From: Rhizobium rhizoryzae
Lineage (GTDB): Bacteria > Pseudomonadota > Alphaproteobacteria > Rhizobiales > Rhizobiaceae
Length of the DNA: 64,000 nucleotides
NCBI RefSeq assembly: GCF_011046895.1
Contig: NZ_CP049250.1
Span: 2,020,501 to 2,084,500, forward strand
Direction of reading: 5' to 3'
A model generated the notes under the pieces. The model did no database searches, had not been told where the DNA came from, and saw only the letters and a list, made by a program, of their open reading frames with translations. Both the position numbers and the translations under genes were made by a program. Shown here piece after piece: positions 17,774-27,276 of the stretch (positions are counted from its first letter, which is position 1; every line of letters begins with the position of its first letter).

Positions 17774-18934
17774 ATGAGTGCATTTTCAGCCTTTTTGCGA
17801 CGCGCAGGGGAAACCATCATGCGAGGCGTGAAGCTCTTCGGCGCATGGCTGTTGTGGCCCATCATGGCCGCGCACGGCTGGTATCGGCAACGCAATCTGC
17901 TGATCAAGCTGCCGCTCGCTGCTTTTCTTGTTCTCTTCGTGGGTCTGTATGGCTATTTCGTATGGCAGACACAGATCTGGAGCGGCTTCGATCCCAATTT
18001 CGTCGATCGCTACGCGTTCCAGACACGCAATGTCGGCGCCGGCCAGGAACTATCTCCGTCCGTGCAGCCAGGCAGCCAGCCGGCGACCGCTGCTCCGTCT
18101 TCTGCACCTGTTCAGCCACGGCAATGCCAGCAATCCGGTATTGTTGAAGTTGCCGCCGATCTGACCGACACGAACGTGAACCAGAACGCATGGATCTCGT
18201 CCATGCTGATGTACCGGCTTGGGTTCTTCGGGCTCGATTGGGATCGCACACCGTTTCTCGACAACAAGGCTGCATTCCAGCGCGGCGTGAACCAGACCGT
18301 TCGCCGTACTGCAGTCGAACTGGTTGATTCCCTCGGTCGCGTGCGCGGCACATCCGGGATCAACGGAAACCTGCAGGATGCGCGCGGCAACCTTCAGTTC
18401 GACGAATATTCCTGGTACTTCGGTCTTCAGCCGTTTGGATTCAAAACGCCGACACCCAGCTATTATCGCGCAGCCATTGACAGTCTTCGCAAGTTCAACG
18501 GCGATCTGGCCGCCTGCAATGCCGTTTTCGATGGCCGTGCCGACAATCTGGTCCAGTTCGTAGACCGGATCGCCAACGACCTGGGGGCGACCTCCGCGAT
18601 CCTGCGGGAGCGTTCCGAAAACTACAATGGCGGATGGTTCGACACGCGGGCTGACGACCGGTTCTGGTTCGCCTATGGCCAGCTCTATGGCTACTACGCC
18701 ATCATGAGTGCGGCCGGTGCCGACTTCAATCAGGTCATTCGCGAGCGCAATCTGGGCTCGATCTGGAACGATACACTGGAACAGTTCCGCGGTGCCCTGA
18801 AGATTCGTCCCCTGATCATTTCCAATGGCGCGGAAGATGGGTTGATCATGCCATCACATCTGGCGACGATCGGTTTCTACACCTTGCGCACGCGTTCCAA
18901 TCTCGTCGAGATCAGAGCTATTCTTGATCGATAG
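17774..18934 (+). CDS. DUF2333 family membrane-anchored protein
   Basis: 386 residues. A membrane helix at about 44-65 (IKLPLAAFLVLFVGLYGYFVW) anchors a large periplasmic domain after a Pro/Ser/Gln linker (about 94-115). The domain resembles DUF2333 (PF10095): NQNAWISSMLMYRLGFFGLDWDRTPFLDNKAAFQRGVN, FDEYSWYFG, and a C-terminal FAYGQLYGYYAI. Function is unknown; the family occurs in Alpha- and Gammaproteobacteria. The hypothetical gene upstream is a likely operon partner. Confidence 0.75.
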   Translation: MSAFSAFLRRAGETIMRGVKLFGAWLLWPIMAAHGWYRQRNLLIKLPLAAFLVLFVGLYGYFVWQTQIWSGFDPNFVDRYAFQTRNVGAGQELSPSVQPGSQPATAAPSSAPVQPRQCQQSGIVEVAADLTDTNVNQNAWISSMLMYRLGFFGLDWDRTPFLDNKAAFQRGVNQTVRRTAVELVDSLGRVRGTSGINGNLQDARGNLQFDEYSWYFGLQPFGFKTPTPSYYRAAIDSLRKFNGDLAACNAVFDGRADNLVQFVDRIANDLGATSAILRERSENYNGGWFDTRADDRFWFAYGQLYGYYAIMSAAGADFNQVIRERNLGSIWNDTLEQFRGALKIRPLIISNGAEDGLIMPSHLATIGFYTLRTRSNLVEIRAILDR

Positions 18935-18962
18935 AGGGTGCCGTCGGGCGATCGGGATTGAA

Positions 18963-18989
18963 AGCCGCATCTGAATCAGGGATGCGGCT
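18963..18989. terminator. Bidirectional hairpin between DUF2333 and PAS genes
   Basis: AGCCGCATC (18963-18971) pairs perfectly with GATGCGGCT (18981-18989) with a 9-base loop, between two convergent stop codons. Confidence 0.5.
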
Positions 18990-19003
18990 GCATAAACCCC
19001 GGT

Positions 19004-19492
19004 TCAGAGCTTCAGGTCGGCGGTACTGTCCGTTTCATACCGGAAGTCGCAACGATGGGGCGGCACCTCAAAGGCAATGCCTACGATTTCGCCGCTGGTG
19101 CCGGGCTTCGTGCGAAAGCGACCGATCGAGCAGACGTATCGGTAGGTGATCCTGTCCGATGAAAGGCGATGGATCTTCTGATAAGCCATGGGATGGGCAG
19201 AGGCAACTTCATGGCTCTCCATGACACTGCTCAAATCATCCGGATGAATACGGGCAATGATCTCCATCATGTTGATGGGGCCGTCGGTGTGCTTGATGCC
19301 GTAAAGTTTGCTGTAGGTGGCGCTGCAAAATGTGTGACCACTATCCAGGTCCAGGCGCCATAAACCGACAAGATTGAAGGTAGAAAAAATTTCAAAGAAT
19401 TCGTCTGTCGACAAACCGAAGTCCTGCAGCGTGTCGATCTTTCCAGTAATGGATCCGGATTTTGACAGCAATGGTCGAACCCTTATTGACAC
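19004..19492 (-). CDS. PAS domain protein
   Basis: About 162 residues from the GTG at 19492. The open frame runs up to an ATG at 19570, but that would overlap the upstream luxR-type gene by 58 bases and no SD favours it; a TTG further in is also possible, so the start is uncertain. One PAS fold: EIFSTFNLVGLWRLDLDSGHTFCSATYSKLYGI, then IIARIHPDDLSSVME and YRYVCSIGRFRTKPGTSGEIVGIAFEV, the PAS_3 layout. It has no output domain. It may modulate the LuxR-type regulator just upstream. Confidence 0.65.
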   Translation of the reverse strand: MSIRVRPLLSKSGSITGKIDTLQDFGLSTDEFFEIFSTFNLVGLWRLDLDSGHTFCSATYSKLYGIKHTDGPINMMEIIARIHPDDLSSVMESHEVASAHPMAYQKIHRLSSDRITYRYVCSIGRFRTKPGTSGEIVGIAFEVPPHRCDFRYETDSTADLKL

Positions 19493-19512
19493 TTGTCTAA
19501 TACGCCCGTTTG

Positions 19513-20238
19513 TTAGGTGATTAAACGTAGGCGGATAGCTTTTGCTACCAGTTGGGTTCGATTTACACAATCCAGTTTCTTTATTGCCTTATTCAGATAA
19601 GCATTCACGGTATGGTCGGACAGTGAAAGAATGTCGCCGATCTCGGACGATGTCTTCCCCTGTGAGGTCCATTTCAGCACCTCCAGTTCGCGGGCCGTCA
19701 GGATGCTTTTCGGTGGTGGCTCGGTGCGGCGCACGCGATCGAAGACCCTGAAACACTGCAGCATCAGCATTCCAACCTCATTGAGTTGAGGCAAGGTCAG
19801 AACCGGACGGTCTCCGTCGAGGCGCATGACGAACATGGATCCATCCGACGAACTGAAAGGCATGGCGACGCCGGTGGTCATGCCATAGGTCTTCGCAAGG
19901 CGGCGAAACGGTTCCGGAAAATCCAGAGGCCAACCGTCATCATACTGCTCTTCATAGCTCCAGCACAGCGGAAGAGCCATGTTCTTCAACAGCGGAACCA
20001 GCGGGCAAGCCGTGAGCAGCCTCAAACGGTCAAAGTCGCGAAGATAGGACCGAGGGACATTCGACTCCACCATAAGTGGTTCCAGCAGAGAGTCCGATGC
20101 CGCCGGCGCGCTCATCAGCGCGAAATATTTGAAGCCAAATTGTTTTGCAAGTTTCGCCAGAACAGCCACGACCGCCGCGCGTGAATCCGCCGTAGAAATT
20201 TCCCGACTCAAAAGCGAATGCCGTTCAAGCGTAATCAT
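19513..20238 (-). CDS. LuxR family regulator with divergent autoinducer-binding domain
   Basis: 241 residues: autoinducer-binding-like domain (about 15-160) and LuxR HTH (about 175-238, with LTARELEVLKWTSQGKTSSEIGDILSLSDHTVNAYL). In TraR/LasR-type receptors the ligand pocket contains conserved Trp, Tyr and Asp; here, by approximate alignment, these read Y65, F69 and C78 (in TACPLV instead of xxDPxV). That suggests it does not bind a normal acyl-homoserine lactone. No luxI-type synthase is nearby, so it is a LuxR solo. It is followed by the PAS gene. Confidence 0.8.
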   Translation of the reverse strand: MITLERHSLLSREISTADSRAAVVAVLAKLAKQFGFKYFALMSAPAASDSLLEPLMVESNVPRSYLRDFDRLRLLTACPLVPLLKNMALPLCWSYEEQYDDGWPLDFPEPFRRLAKTYGMTTGVAMPFSSSDGSMFVMRLDGDRPVLTLPQLNEVGMLMLQCFRVFDRVRRTEPPPKSILTARELEVLKWTSQGKTSSEIGDILSLSDHTVNAYLNKAIKKLDCVNRTQLVAKAIRLRLIT

Positions 20239-20734
20239 GAATTCCCGATCGTTTGCCTGCGCTAAACTGCAATGGAACGACGATAGCCGAACCGTAAATG
20301 CTTGCCAACGTTATTTTCGTATTTTCACATCTATACTGCAATTCGACTGAGTCGATACGGGTTAACTTCGAATCGACCTGTATCAATTCGGTGCAATTTG
20401 CCTCAAGTGAATGAGTATTTGCCCGACATGATGGCCGTTGTCCAAATCTTGCTCTCATTTCTTGAGATTGCATGGTCCTTGCTGATACAATCCAGTCGAG
20501 ATTCTGTAAACACAAGAAGATTTGCGGCGGGAAATTCAATAATTTTTGATCAGGCGAGCGAAAAATATTGATCGCGCAAGTAATCGTCTCTGAGGAATGC
20601 GTCAACTTCTATCTTTTGCATCAGACCATGCACCAAGCGAATAAAACGCGTTGGATGTAAGTATCCGGCACTGGTAGGCGTCAGCGATGCAATGCGCTAT
20701 GCAGATTGAAACGCATCGTAAACGGAGACTGGGT
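20239..20734. other. Divergent intergenic region, no gene seen
   Basis: About 500 bases between the LuxR-type gene and fhs. The short ORFs here lack SDs and have non-coding composition. The region should hold both promoters, but no clear box was picked out. Confidence 0.4.
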
Positions 20735-22411
20735 GTGATCGTGCCGTCTGACATCGAAATTGCGCGTACTGCTGCCATGAAGCCGATCATGGAGATTGGA
20801 TCTCAGATCGGAATTCCGGCGCAATCTCTGGTTCCATACGGTCACGACAAGGCAAAGGTATCAGCGTCTTTTCTGCGCTCTCTGGGTGCCAGACCCGAGG
20901 GTAAGCTGATCCTGGTCACGGCCATCAATCCGACACCCGCCGGCGAAGGCAAAACAACGACGACTGTCGGTCTCGGCGACGGACTGAACCGGATAGGCAA
21001 GCGTGCCATGATCTGCCTGCGCGAGCCATCACTGGGTCCTTGCTTCGGAGTCAAAGGCGGCGCTGCGGGGGGCGGGTATGCGCAGGTCGTTCCGATGGAG
21101 GATATCAACCTGCACTTTACGGGTGATTTCCATGCCATTACCGCGGCTCACAATCTGCTGGCCGCGCTGATCGACAATCATATCTACTGGGGTAACGCTC
21201 TCGATTTTGATCTTCGGCGTATCGCCTGGCGGCGTGTGGTCGACATGAACGACCGGGCACTGCGGGAGATCGTTGGTTCGCTCGGCGGTGTCTCAAACGG
21301 ATTTCCGCGCGAAACCGGTTTTGACATCACTGTTGCCTCGGAAGTCATGGCCATCCTTTGCCTTGCCGAAGACCTTGCGGATCTGGAAGCGCGTCTGGGC
21401 GCCATAATCGTTGGCTACCGCCGCGACAAGACGCCCATTTTCGCGCGGGATCTGAAAGCAGACGGTGCCATGGCCGTGCTGTTGAAAGATGCCATGCAGC
21501 CGAACCTCGTGCAGACGCTGGAGAACAATCCGGCTTTCGTGCACGGCGGGCCATTTGCCAACATTGCGCATGGCTGCAACTCCATTGTGGCGACAAAGGC
21601 TGCCTTGAGGCTCGCAGATTTTGTTGTGACCGAAGCGGGCTTCGGCGCTGACCTCGGCGCCGAAAAATTTTTCGACATCAAGTGCAGAAAAGCAGGTCTG
21701 CGGCCTGCCGCCGCCGTGGTGGTTGCAACCATTCGTGCCTTGAAGATGAACGGCGGGGTCGCGAAGGCGGATCTTGGCCGCGAGAATGTCGATGCCCTTC
21801 GGGCGGGATGCGTCAATCTTGGTCGTCATATCGAGAACATCCGCAAGTTCGGTGTTCCCGTTATCGTGGCCATCAATCATTTTTCGTCTGATACCGATGC
21901 TGAAGTTCGGGCGATTGTTGATTACGCGAATGATCAGGGTGTCGATGCGGTGCTTTGCCGTCATTGGGCGCAGGGGTCTGCGGGCATTGTCGAACTTGCT
22001 GAAAAAGTGACCGCGCTGGCGAATTCCTGCGAAGCAGACTTTCGTCCCCTGTACGGCGATGATCTGTCGCTGATGGCAAAGATCGAGACCGTGGCGCGGG
22101 AGATCTACCGCGCCGATGGAGTTACTGCCGAAGCATCGGTTCTTGAGCAGTTGCGGGCGTTTGAAGCGCAAGGCTATGGAGGACTTCCGGTCTGCATTGC
22201 CAAGACCCAATACTCCTTTTCCAGCGATCCGTCTCTGCTTGGGGCGCCGACGGGACATAGTCTACCAATCAGGGAGGTCAGGCTTTCGGCGGGAGCGGGC
22301 TTCGTGGTCGCAATCACGGGCGAGATCCGGACCATGCCTGGCTTGCCCCGGTCGCCTTCGGCAGAGCGCATTGCCTTGAATGAACTCGGGCAAATCGAAG
22401 GGCTTTTCTAG
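20735..22411 (+). CDS. fhs: Formate--tetrahydrofolate ligase
   Basis: 558 residues from GTG 20735, which has GGAGA six bases upstream and gives the family-typical length of about 559; an ATG at 20687 would add an unusual extension. Makes 10-formyl-THF from formate, THF and ATP (EC 6.3.4.3). The ATP-binding loop [11 protein letters not shown] is at about 66-76 and the downstream [24 protein letters not shown] region is diagnostic. It links formate to one-carbon metabolism. No neighbouring folD or purU. Confidence 0.95.
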   Translation: MIVPSDIEIARTAAMKPIMEIGSQIGIPAQSLVPYGHDKAKVSASFLRSLGARPEGKLILVTAINPTPAGEGKTTTTVGLGDGLNRIGKRAMICLREPSLGPCFGVKGGAAGGGYAQVVPMEDINLHFTGDFHAITAAHNLLAALIDNHIYWGNALDFDLRRIAWRRVVDMNDRALREIVGSLGGVSNGFPRETGFDITVASEVMAILCLAEDLADLEARLGAIIVGYRRDKTPIFARDLKADGAMAVLLKDAMQPNLVQTLENNPAFVHGGPFANIAHGCNSIVATKAALRLADFVVTEAGFGADLGAEKFFDIKCRKAGLRPAAAVVVATIRALKMNGGVAKADLGRENVDALRAGCVNLGRHIENIRKFGVPVIVAINHFSSDTDAEVRAIVDYANDQGVDAVLCRHWAQGSAGIVELAEKVTALANSCEADFRPLYGDDLSLMAKIETVAREIYRADGVTAEASVLEQLRAFEAQGYGGLPVCIAKTQYSFSSDPSLLGAPTGHSLPIREVRLSAGAGFVVAITGEIRTMPGLPRSPSAERIALNELGQIEGLF

Positions 22412-22635
22412 GGTGAGGGATCAATCAACCTAAGTTGGAGCCTTATGTCAAAGCTCGAACATGATTGGCAATCATAGACTTAACGTAAATTCCGGTGGTT
22501 TTTACTCAAATTATCGGGATTAATTCTTGATTCACGATAGTTGTCTGTTCTGTATGAGAAGGACATTTGTCCGATTTTGCTAACGTGTCTTCAGTAATTC
22601 AGCTCTATGCTTTGTGCTATAGATGGAGTGAAGGC

Positions 22636-23781
22636 ATGCCACTATCGCATAACCCCAATCTGTTGCAGCCCCGGGTGCCGATTCTGAACTGGATCGCCGA
22701 TATGGGTTCCGACATTTCGGATGAGATTCGTTACAGACTGTGTGCGACCCTGGCATCCTCCACCTTGCCGGCCCTCTTGGGCTCTCTGAACTCCTTCTGC
22801 ATTACGCTGCTGGCCTACGCCCGTCTCCAGAATACGATCCTGCTGTACATTGCATTGTGCGACCTCATCTTCGGCGTTATGCGGGTGTGCGCAACAAACG
22901 TCAGTTGGCTGCGTACGGTTGCTGCAGATCTTGTTGTGGTCTCCGGTATTGGCTGGGCGACGATGATGGCCGCCACCATGGTTGTCGTCGGCTTCAGTGA
23001 CGACACGCCCATGCTCATCATCGTGGTTGCTTCGGGATTGGGATCCTGTGCGGGCATCATTGCACGCAATTATGCCGCGCCGCGGCTGGCACTGGCGCAG
23101 GTCATTGTGATCGATGCTTCGTTCAAGATTCCGTTTTGCATTCATCACCCCGAATTCATTCCGCTTATCCTCTTGCAAGGTGCAGGCTTCATCGGTGTTG
23201 CCATCTGGATCATGCGGCAGCAGCGCGAAACCACGGTGCGGGCGATTGCCGGTCAGATCGAGAGTCGAACCCAATCTTTGCAAGATCCGCTGACGGGACT
23301 ACTGAACCGGCGTGGCTTTGCGGAAAAAGCGCAGTCGATGCGGCAGACTTCAAGTACCAAGGCTCTCTTGTACCTTGATCTCGATGGTTTCAAACAGGTC
23401 AACGACCGGTTCGGGCACGGCGTGGGCGATGAAATTCTCAGGCAGGCGGCACGACGACTTTCCATTTGTCTGCCGAATGCTTCCATCTGTCGTATGGGCG
23501 GAGACGAGTTCATCGTACTTGCCGACTGTCACAGTCGGCAGGAAGCCGCCGTCATTGGTGCACGTATCATTCAGACAATATCGCTTCCAACCGTCACGTC
23601 AGCAGGTCAGGCGTCGGTTGGCGTGAGTATCGGCATCTCCCTGTTCGATCCGATGGAAGTCGATCTGGAGCGCGCCATGGTGGAGGCAGACGAAGCGCTT
23701 TACCGCGCCAAGCGTGCGGGACGGGGCTGCGCGCTCCTGCATGATCCTGCCATGTCGGGCGCATCCAAAGCTATGGCCTGA
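22636..23781 (+). CDS. Membrane diguanylate cyclase (GGDEF)
   Basis: 381 residues from ATG 22636, with GGAG seven bases upstream; an earlier TTG at 22567 is less likely. Five to six hydrophobic helices (about 40-200) form an N-terminal membrane sensor, followed by the GGDEF domain. The catalytic motif GGDEF at 288-292 is intact (RMGGDEFIVL), as is LDLDGFKQVNDRFGH. The inhibitory RxxD site usually just before it is not seen (LPNA instead), suggesting no product inhibition. No EAL domain. It should make cyclic di-GMP. Confidence 0.9.
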   Translation: MPLSHNPNLLQPRVPILNWIADMGSDISDEIRYRLCATLASSTLPALLGSLNSFCITLLAYARLQNTILLYIALCDLIFGVMRVCATNVSWLRTVAADLVVVSGIGWATMMAATMVVVGFSDDTPMLIIVVASGLGSCAGIIARNYAAPRLALAQVIVIDASFKIPFCIHHPEFIPLILLQGAGFIGVAIWIMRQQRETTVRAIAGQIESRTQSLQDPLTGLLNRRGFAEKAQSMRQTSSTKALLYLDLDGFKQVNDRFGHGVGDEILRQAARRLSICLPNASICRMGGDEFIVLADCHSRQEAAVIGARIIQTISLPTVTSAGQASVGVSIGISLFDPMEVDLERAMVEADEALYRAKRAGRGCALLHDPAMSGASKAMA

Positions 23782-23801
23782 AGCCGTTCAGGGCCGAAGG
23801 G

Positions 23802-24692
23802 TCAACGGCAATATCGGTAGTCGCCCTTCCTCTCGAGAACATCGAGATGGAGGTGATCCTCATGGGTCGCATCGCTGCCCGGTGACAGAACGGTGCGGAA
23901 ATGCAGACACGCCCCGGCGGTCGCGGTCCTCTGAAAGGCGCCCTCCAGTGTCGGGTCTTCTGTCTTCGGCTTCATTTCAATCGCGTCACCCTTGTCGAAT
24001 TCCAGTGCGATCACGTCGATGGCGTTGCCTTTCGCATGCTCCGAGATCTTGCCCGTTTCGGCGTGATTGCGCTTGCGGCAGGCATAGGATGCAGCATTGC
24101 GAACACCGACGATTTGTTTGTCCGGAAACGCAACCTTCAGGGCCGGCTGTACCGTGTCCTTCAGCCAGTGCGACAGGGCCAGCGCGGCCTCGCATCGCAA
24201 GGGGGAAGGGTCGGAGAGCTTGATGCCGGGAAGGGGACTTGTGAGCCTGATCGGCTTTTCAATTCCACAGGTGCCGTCTTCCTCGGAGATCGACTCGGCC
24301 TCGGTGAACTCGGCACCCATCGCTTTCAAATCCGACAGGCAAGCCGCATAGGCCTGTGGATCTTCCTTGATGATGTTTGGCACGGCAGGCTCTTCCGGTG
24401 TCTTGCTCTTGGTCTCGGTCTTGCTCTCGGCCTCTGTTCCTGGCTTTGTCGGCGATTGAGGTTCGCTGGATGGTTGCTTGCCGGGCGTTTCGGCCTCTGC
24501 CGGCGGCTGTGGCTTTGCTGCAGGTGTCGGAATGTCTTTGGTCTCCGGAAATTTTGTATTGTCCGGCAGGGATTTGTCTGACGAACGCTCAGCCTCAGCT
24601 GGCTTTGCTTCAGGAAGCGGGCCTTCGGTCGGCAGGCTCGCCGCCGTGAGCGAAATGGTGGCCAACAGGGCTGCAGCTATGCGCATCATCAT
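23802..24692 (-). CDS. Extensin-like C-terminal domain protein (secreted)
   Basis: About 296 residues from ATG 24692; three further ATGs (24698, 24689, 24686) cluster after GGAGG. Signal peptide, then a Pro/Lys/Glu-rich linker (about 30-115), then an Extensin-like_C domain (PF06904): RCEAALALSHWLKDTVQPAL, ASYACRKRNH and ISEHAKGNAIDVIALEF, with a C-terminal HEDHLHLDV. The conserved His/Asp pattern resembles metal-dependent M15-type peptidoglycan peptidases, and a cell-wall role is inferred. Nearly converges with the diguanylate cyclase gene. Confidence 0.82.
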   Translation of the reverse strand: MMMRIAAALLATISLTAASLPTEGPLPEAKPAEAERSSDKSLPDNTKFPETKDIPTPAAKPQPPAEAETPGKQPSSEPQSPTKPGTEAESKTETKSKTPEEPAVPNIIKEDPQAYAACLSDLKAMGAEFTEAESISEEDGTCGIEKPIRLTSPLPGIKLSDPSPLRCEAALALSHWLKDTVQPALKVAFPDKQIVGVRNAASYACRKRNHAETGKISEHAKGNAIDVIALEFDKGDAIEMKPKTEDPTLEGAFQRTATAGACLHFRTVLSPGSDATHEDHLHLDVLERKGDYRYCR

Positions 24693-24764
24693 GAACATTG
24701 TCCTCCACGTGACGGCTGACAACGCATCAGGATCAAATTGGTCGCATGCCCCTCATGGAGGCTC

Positions 24765-24793
24765 TTGCGAAGCAGGTTTGGAGTCGCTATCAA
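24765..24793 (+). promoter_or_regulatory. Predicted trp promoter
   Basis: TTGCGA (24765-24770) and TATCAA (24788-24793) are spaced by 17 bases. Transcription would begin about 24800-24801, at the first ATG of trpL, which agrees with the leaderless trpL transcript described in S. meliloti. Prediction by inspection only. Confidence 0.55.
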
Positions 24794-24800
24794 TCACGCC

Positions 24801-24848
24801 ATGAAGACGTCTTTGATCATGGCTATCTGGTGGTGGGTTCGCAGCTAA
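24801..24848 (+). CDS. trpL: trp leader peptide
   Basis: 15 codons reading MKTSLIMAIWWWVRS, with three consecutive Trp codons (24828-24836), followed by TAA. A second in-frame ATG is at 24819. No SD lies upstream, fitting leaderless translation. Ribosome stalling at the Trp codons during tryptophan shortage would leave the antiterminator free to form. The S. meliloti homologue (peTrpL, with an IWWWAR core) also has trans roles described for both the peptide and its attenuated RNA. Confidence 0.85.
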   Translation: MKTSLIMAIWWWVRS

Positions 24849-24917
24849 GCGGCCTTGACCAGTCATGTTCAAAGACAAGACAAAGCCGCCCGACCACCGA
24901 GGCGGCTTTCTTGTTTC
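24849..24917 (+). promoter_or_regulatory. Trp attenuator: antiterminator and terminator
   Basis: Terminator: AAAGCCGCC (24882-24890) pairs perfectly with GGCGGCTTT (24901-24909), followed by CTTGTTT. Antiterminator: GCGGCCTTG (24849-24857) pairs with CAAAGCCGC (24881-24889) at 8 of 9 positions and is mutually exclusive with the terminator. A possible pause arm is CTGGT (24827-24831, in the Trp codons) with ACCAG (24858-24862). Together these are the elements of ribosome-mediated attenuation of trpE(G). The short transcript ending here would be an rnTrpL-type sRNA. Confidence 0.8.
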
Positions 24918-25025
24918 CCAAGGCTCCCCTCGCAAACCGGGCAAATGCCAAACGCTTGCGCCGCAAAACAGCTTTCGCAGTTGTCGAGGACAGGATAAGA
25001 ACGCGGGATATTCAAAAGGTGGATT

Positions 25026-27215
25026 ATGGTCACGATTATTGAAGATGATGGGTCCGAGGTTTACGAGACCCGCGGCGGGATAAAGGTCAGCCGCAAACGT
25101 CGCGCCGCACCCTATGCCGATGCAATTTCCAGCTATGTCGACAAGCTGGATGAGCGTCGCGGCGCCGTCTTCTCATCGAACTATGAGTATCCGGGTCGCT
25201 ACACGCGCTGGGACACGGCCATCGTCGATCCGCCGCTCGGTATCTCCTCCTTCGGACGTCAGGTCTGGATCGAGGCCTATAACGGGCGCGGCGAAGTGCT
25301 GCTGGAACTGATCGCCCAGCGTCTGGCAAGCGAGACCGAGTTGACACTGGGTGAGCGCACTGCGCGTCGTCTCGATCTCTCCGTTAATCTGCCAGCGCGC
25401 GCCTTCACGGAAGAAGAGCGCTCGAAAATGCCGACCGTCTTTACGGTACTGCGTGCAGTCGTTGATCTTTTCTACTCCGATGCCGATAGCGCAATCGGCC
25501 TGTTCGGTGCCTTCGGCTACGATCTTGCGTTCCAGTTCGATTCCATCAAGCTGTCGCTACAGCGGCCGGACGATCAGCGCGACATGGTTCTGTTCCTGCC
25601 GGACGAGATTCTCGTCGTGGACCACTATTCCGCCAAGGCTTGGATCGACCGCTATGACTTCAGCCGCGGCGACCTGACGACCGCAGGCAAGAGCGAGGAA
25701 ATCGCGCCTGACCCGTTCCGCACCACGGATGTCATCCCGCCCAAGGGCGATCATCGTCCCGGCGAATATTCCGAACTCGTGGTCAAGGCGAAGGAAAGCT
25801 TCCGCCGCGGCGACCTGTTCGAGGTGGTGCCGGGGCAGAAGTTCATGGAGCGGTGCGACAGCAAGCCCTCGCAGATCTCCAATCGGCTGAAGGCGATCAA
25901 TCCGTCACCCTATTCCTTCTTCATCAACCTCGGCCATCAGGAATATCTGGTCGGCGCTTCGCCGGAAATGTTTGTTCGCGTCTCTGGCCGACGTATCGAG
26001 ACGTGCCCGATTTCGGGAACCATCCGCCGCGGCGAGGATGCGATTTCCGACAGTGAGCAGATCCTGAAGCTGCTCAACTCGAAGAAGGATGAGTCCGAGC
26101 TGACCATGTGCTCGGATGTCGACCGCAACGACAAGAGCCGCGTTTGTGAGCCGGGTTCCGTCAAGGTCATTGGTCGCCGCCAGATCGAAATGTATTCGCG
26201 CCTCATTCATACGGTGGACCATATCGAGGGTCGTCTGCGCCCGGACATGGATGCCTTCGACGGTTTCCTCAGCCATGCCTGGGCAGTGACCGTGACGGGT
26301 GCCCCGAAGCTGTGGGCCATGCGGTTCATCGAAAAGCATGAGAAGAGCCCGCGCGCCTGGTATGGCGGCGCCATCGGCATGGTGGGCTTCAACGGCGACA
26401 TGAATACGGGGCTTACGCTGCGCACCATCCGCATCAAGGATGGCATCGCGGAGGTGCGCGCCGGAGCGACGCTGCTGAACGACAGCGATCCGCATGAGGA
26501 AGAGGCTGAAACCGAATTGAAGGCATCTGCCATGATTTCTGCAATCCGTGATGCGCGCGCAGGCAATACGGCCAAGGCGGGCCGCGATGTCGCGGCTGTT
26601 GGCAAGGGTGTGAAGATCCTGCTGGTCGACCACGAAGACAGCTTCGTTCACACCTTGGCGAACTACTTCCGCCAGACAGGCGCCGAAGTCTCCACAGTGC
26701 GTACGCCGGTGCCTGCCGAAATCTATGACCGCATCAAGCCGGATCTCGTCGTCCTGTCGCCCGGACCGGGCAATCCGCAGGATTTCGACTGCAAGAACAC
26801 CATCAAGGCGGCGCGTGCCAAGGGTCTGCCGATCTTTGGGGTGTGCCTGGGGCTTCAGGCACTGGCCGAAGCCTATGGCGGCGAACTGCGCCATCTGGCG
26901 GTGCCGATGCATGGCAAGCCATCGCGCATTCGGGTGCTGGAGCCGGGACTTGTGTTCTCAGGCCTCGGCAAGGAGGTTACGGTCGGGCGTTATCACTCCA
27001 TCTTTGCCGACCCGAAGACGCTGCACCCGGATTTCATCATCACGGCCGAAAGCGAAGACGGCACCATCATGGGCATCGAGCATGCCAAGGAGCCGATCGC
27101 AGCTGTGCAGTTCCATCCGGAATCGATCATGACGCTGGGCGGTGACGCCGGTATGCGGATGATCGAGAATGTGGTGGCGCATCTGGCGCGGAAGGCCAAG
27201 GAGCAGGCGGCGTAA
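25026..27215 (+). CDS. trpE(G): Fused anthranilate synthase TrpE(G)
   Basis: 729 residues, the same length as the S. meliloti fusion. The N-terminal ~510 residues are component I (chorismate-binding: [39 protein letters not shown]) and residues ~535-725 are the glutamine amidotransferase with nucleophile C607 (GVCLGLQA) and H697/E699 (QFHPES). Makes anthranilate from chorismate and glutamine, the first step of tryptophan synthesis. SD AAGGTGG. Regulated by the upstream trpL attenuator. The fusion is typical of Rhizobiales. Confidence 0.97.
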   Translation: MVTIIEDDGSEVYETRGGIKVSRKRRAAPYADAISSYVDKLDERRGAVFSSNYEYPGRYTRWDTAIVDPPLGISSFGRQVWIEAYNGRGEVLLELIAQRLASETELTLGERTARRLDLSVNLPARAFTEEERSKMPTVFTVLRAVVDLFYSDADSAIGLFGAFGYDLAFQFDSIKLSLQRPDDQRDMVLFLPDEILVVDHYSAKAWIDRYDFSRGDLTTAGKSEEIAPDPFRTTDVIPPKGDHRPGEYSELVVKAKESFRRGDLFEVVPGQKFMERCDSKPSQISNRLKAINPSPYSFFINLGHQEYLVGASPEMFVRVSGRRIETCPISGTIRRGEDAISDSEQILKLLNSKKDESELTMCSDVDRNDKSRVCEPGSVKVIGRRQIEMYSRLIHTVDHIEGRLRPDMDAFDGFLSHAWAVTVTGAPKLWAMRFIEKHEKSPRAWYGGAIGMVGFNGDMNTGLTLRTIRIKDGIAEVRAGATLLNDSDPHEEEAETELKASAMISAIRDARAGNTAKAGRDVAAVGKGVKILLVDHEDSFVHTLANYFRQTGAEVSTVRTPVPAEIYDRIKPDLVVLSPGPGNPQDFDCKNTIKAARAKGLPIFGVCLGLQALAEAYGGELRHLAVPMHGKPSRIRVLEPGLVFSGLGKEVTVGRYHSIFADPKTLHPDFIITAESEDGTIMGIEHAKEPIAAVQFHPESIMTLGGDAGMRMIENVVAHLARKAKEQAA

Positions 27216-27242
27216 TCGCTGCCTCAACTTCACTGTCTTAGG

Positions 27243-27272
27243 AAAGGGGCGGTTTCTCGCCCCTTTTCTGTT
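27243..27272 (+). terminator. trpE(G) terminator
   Basis: AAAGGGGCG (27243-27251) and CGCCCCTTT (27258-27266) form a perfect 9-bp stem with a 6-base loop, followed by TCTGTTT. It begins 28 bases after the stop. Confidence 0.8.
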
Positions 27273-27276
27273 TCGA

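Noticed and set aside
20225-20605. 126-residue minus-strand ORF in the luxR-fhs gap
   Set aside because: No SD, no motif, and it runs into the luxR promoter region.
25905-26912. 335-residue minus-strand ORF within trpE(G)
   Set aside because: Antisense shadow of a well-conserved gene.
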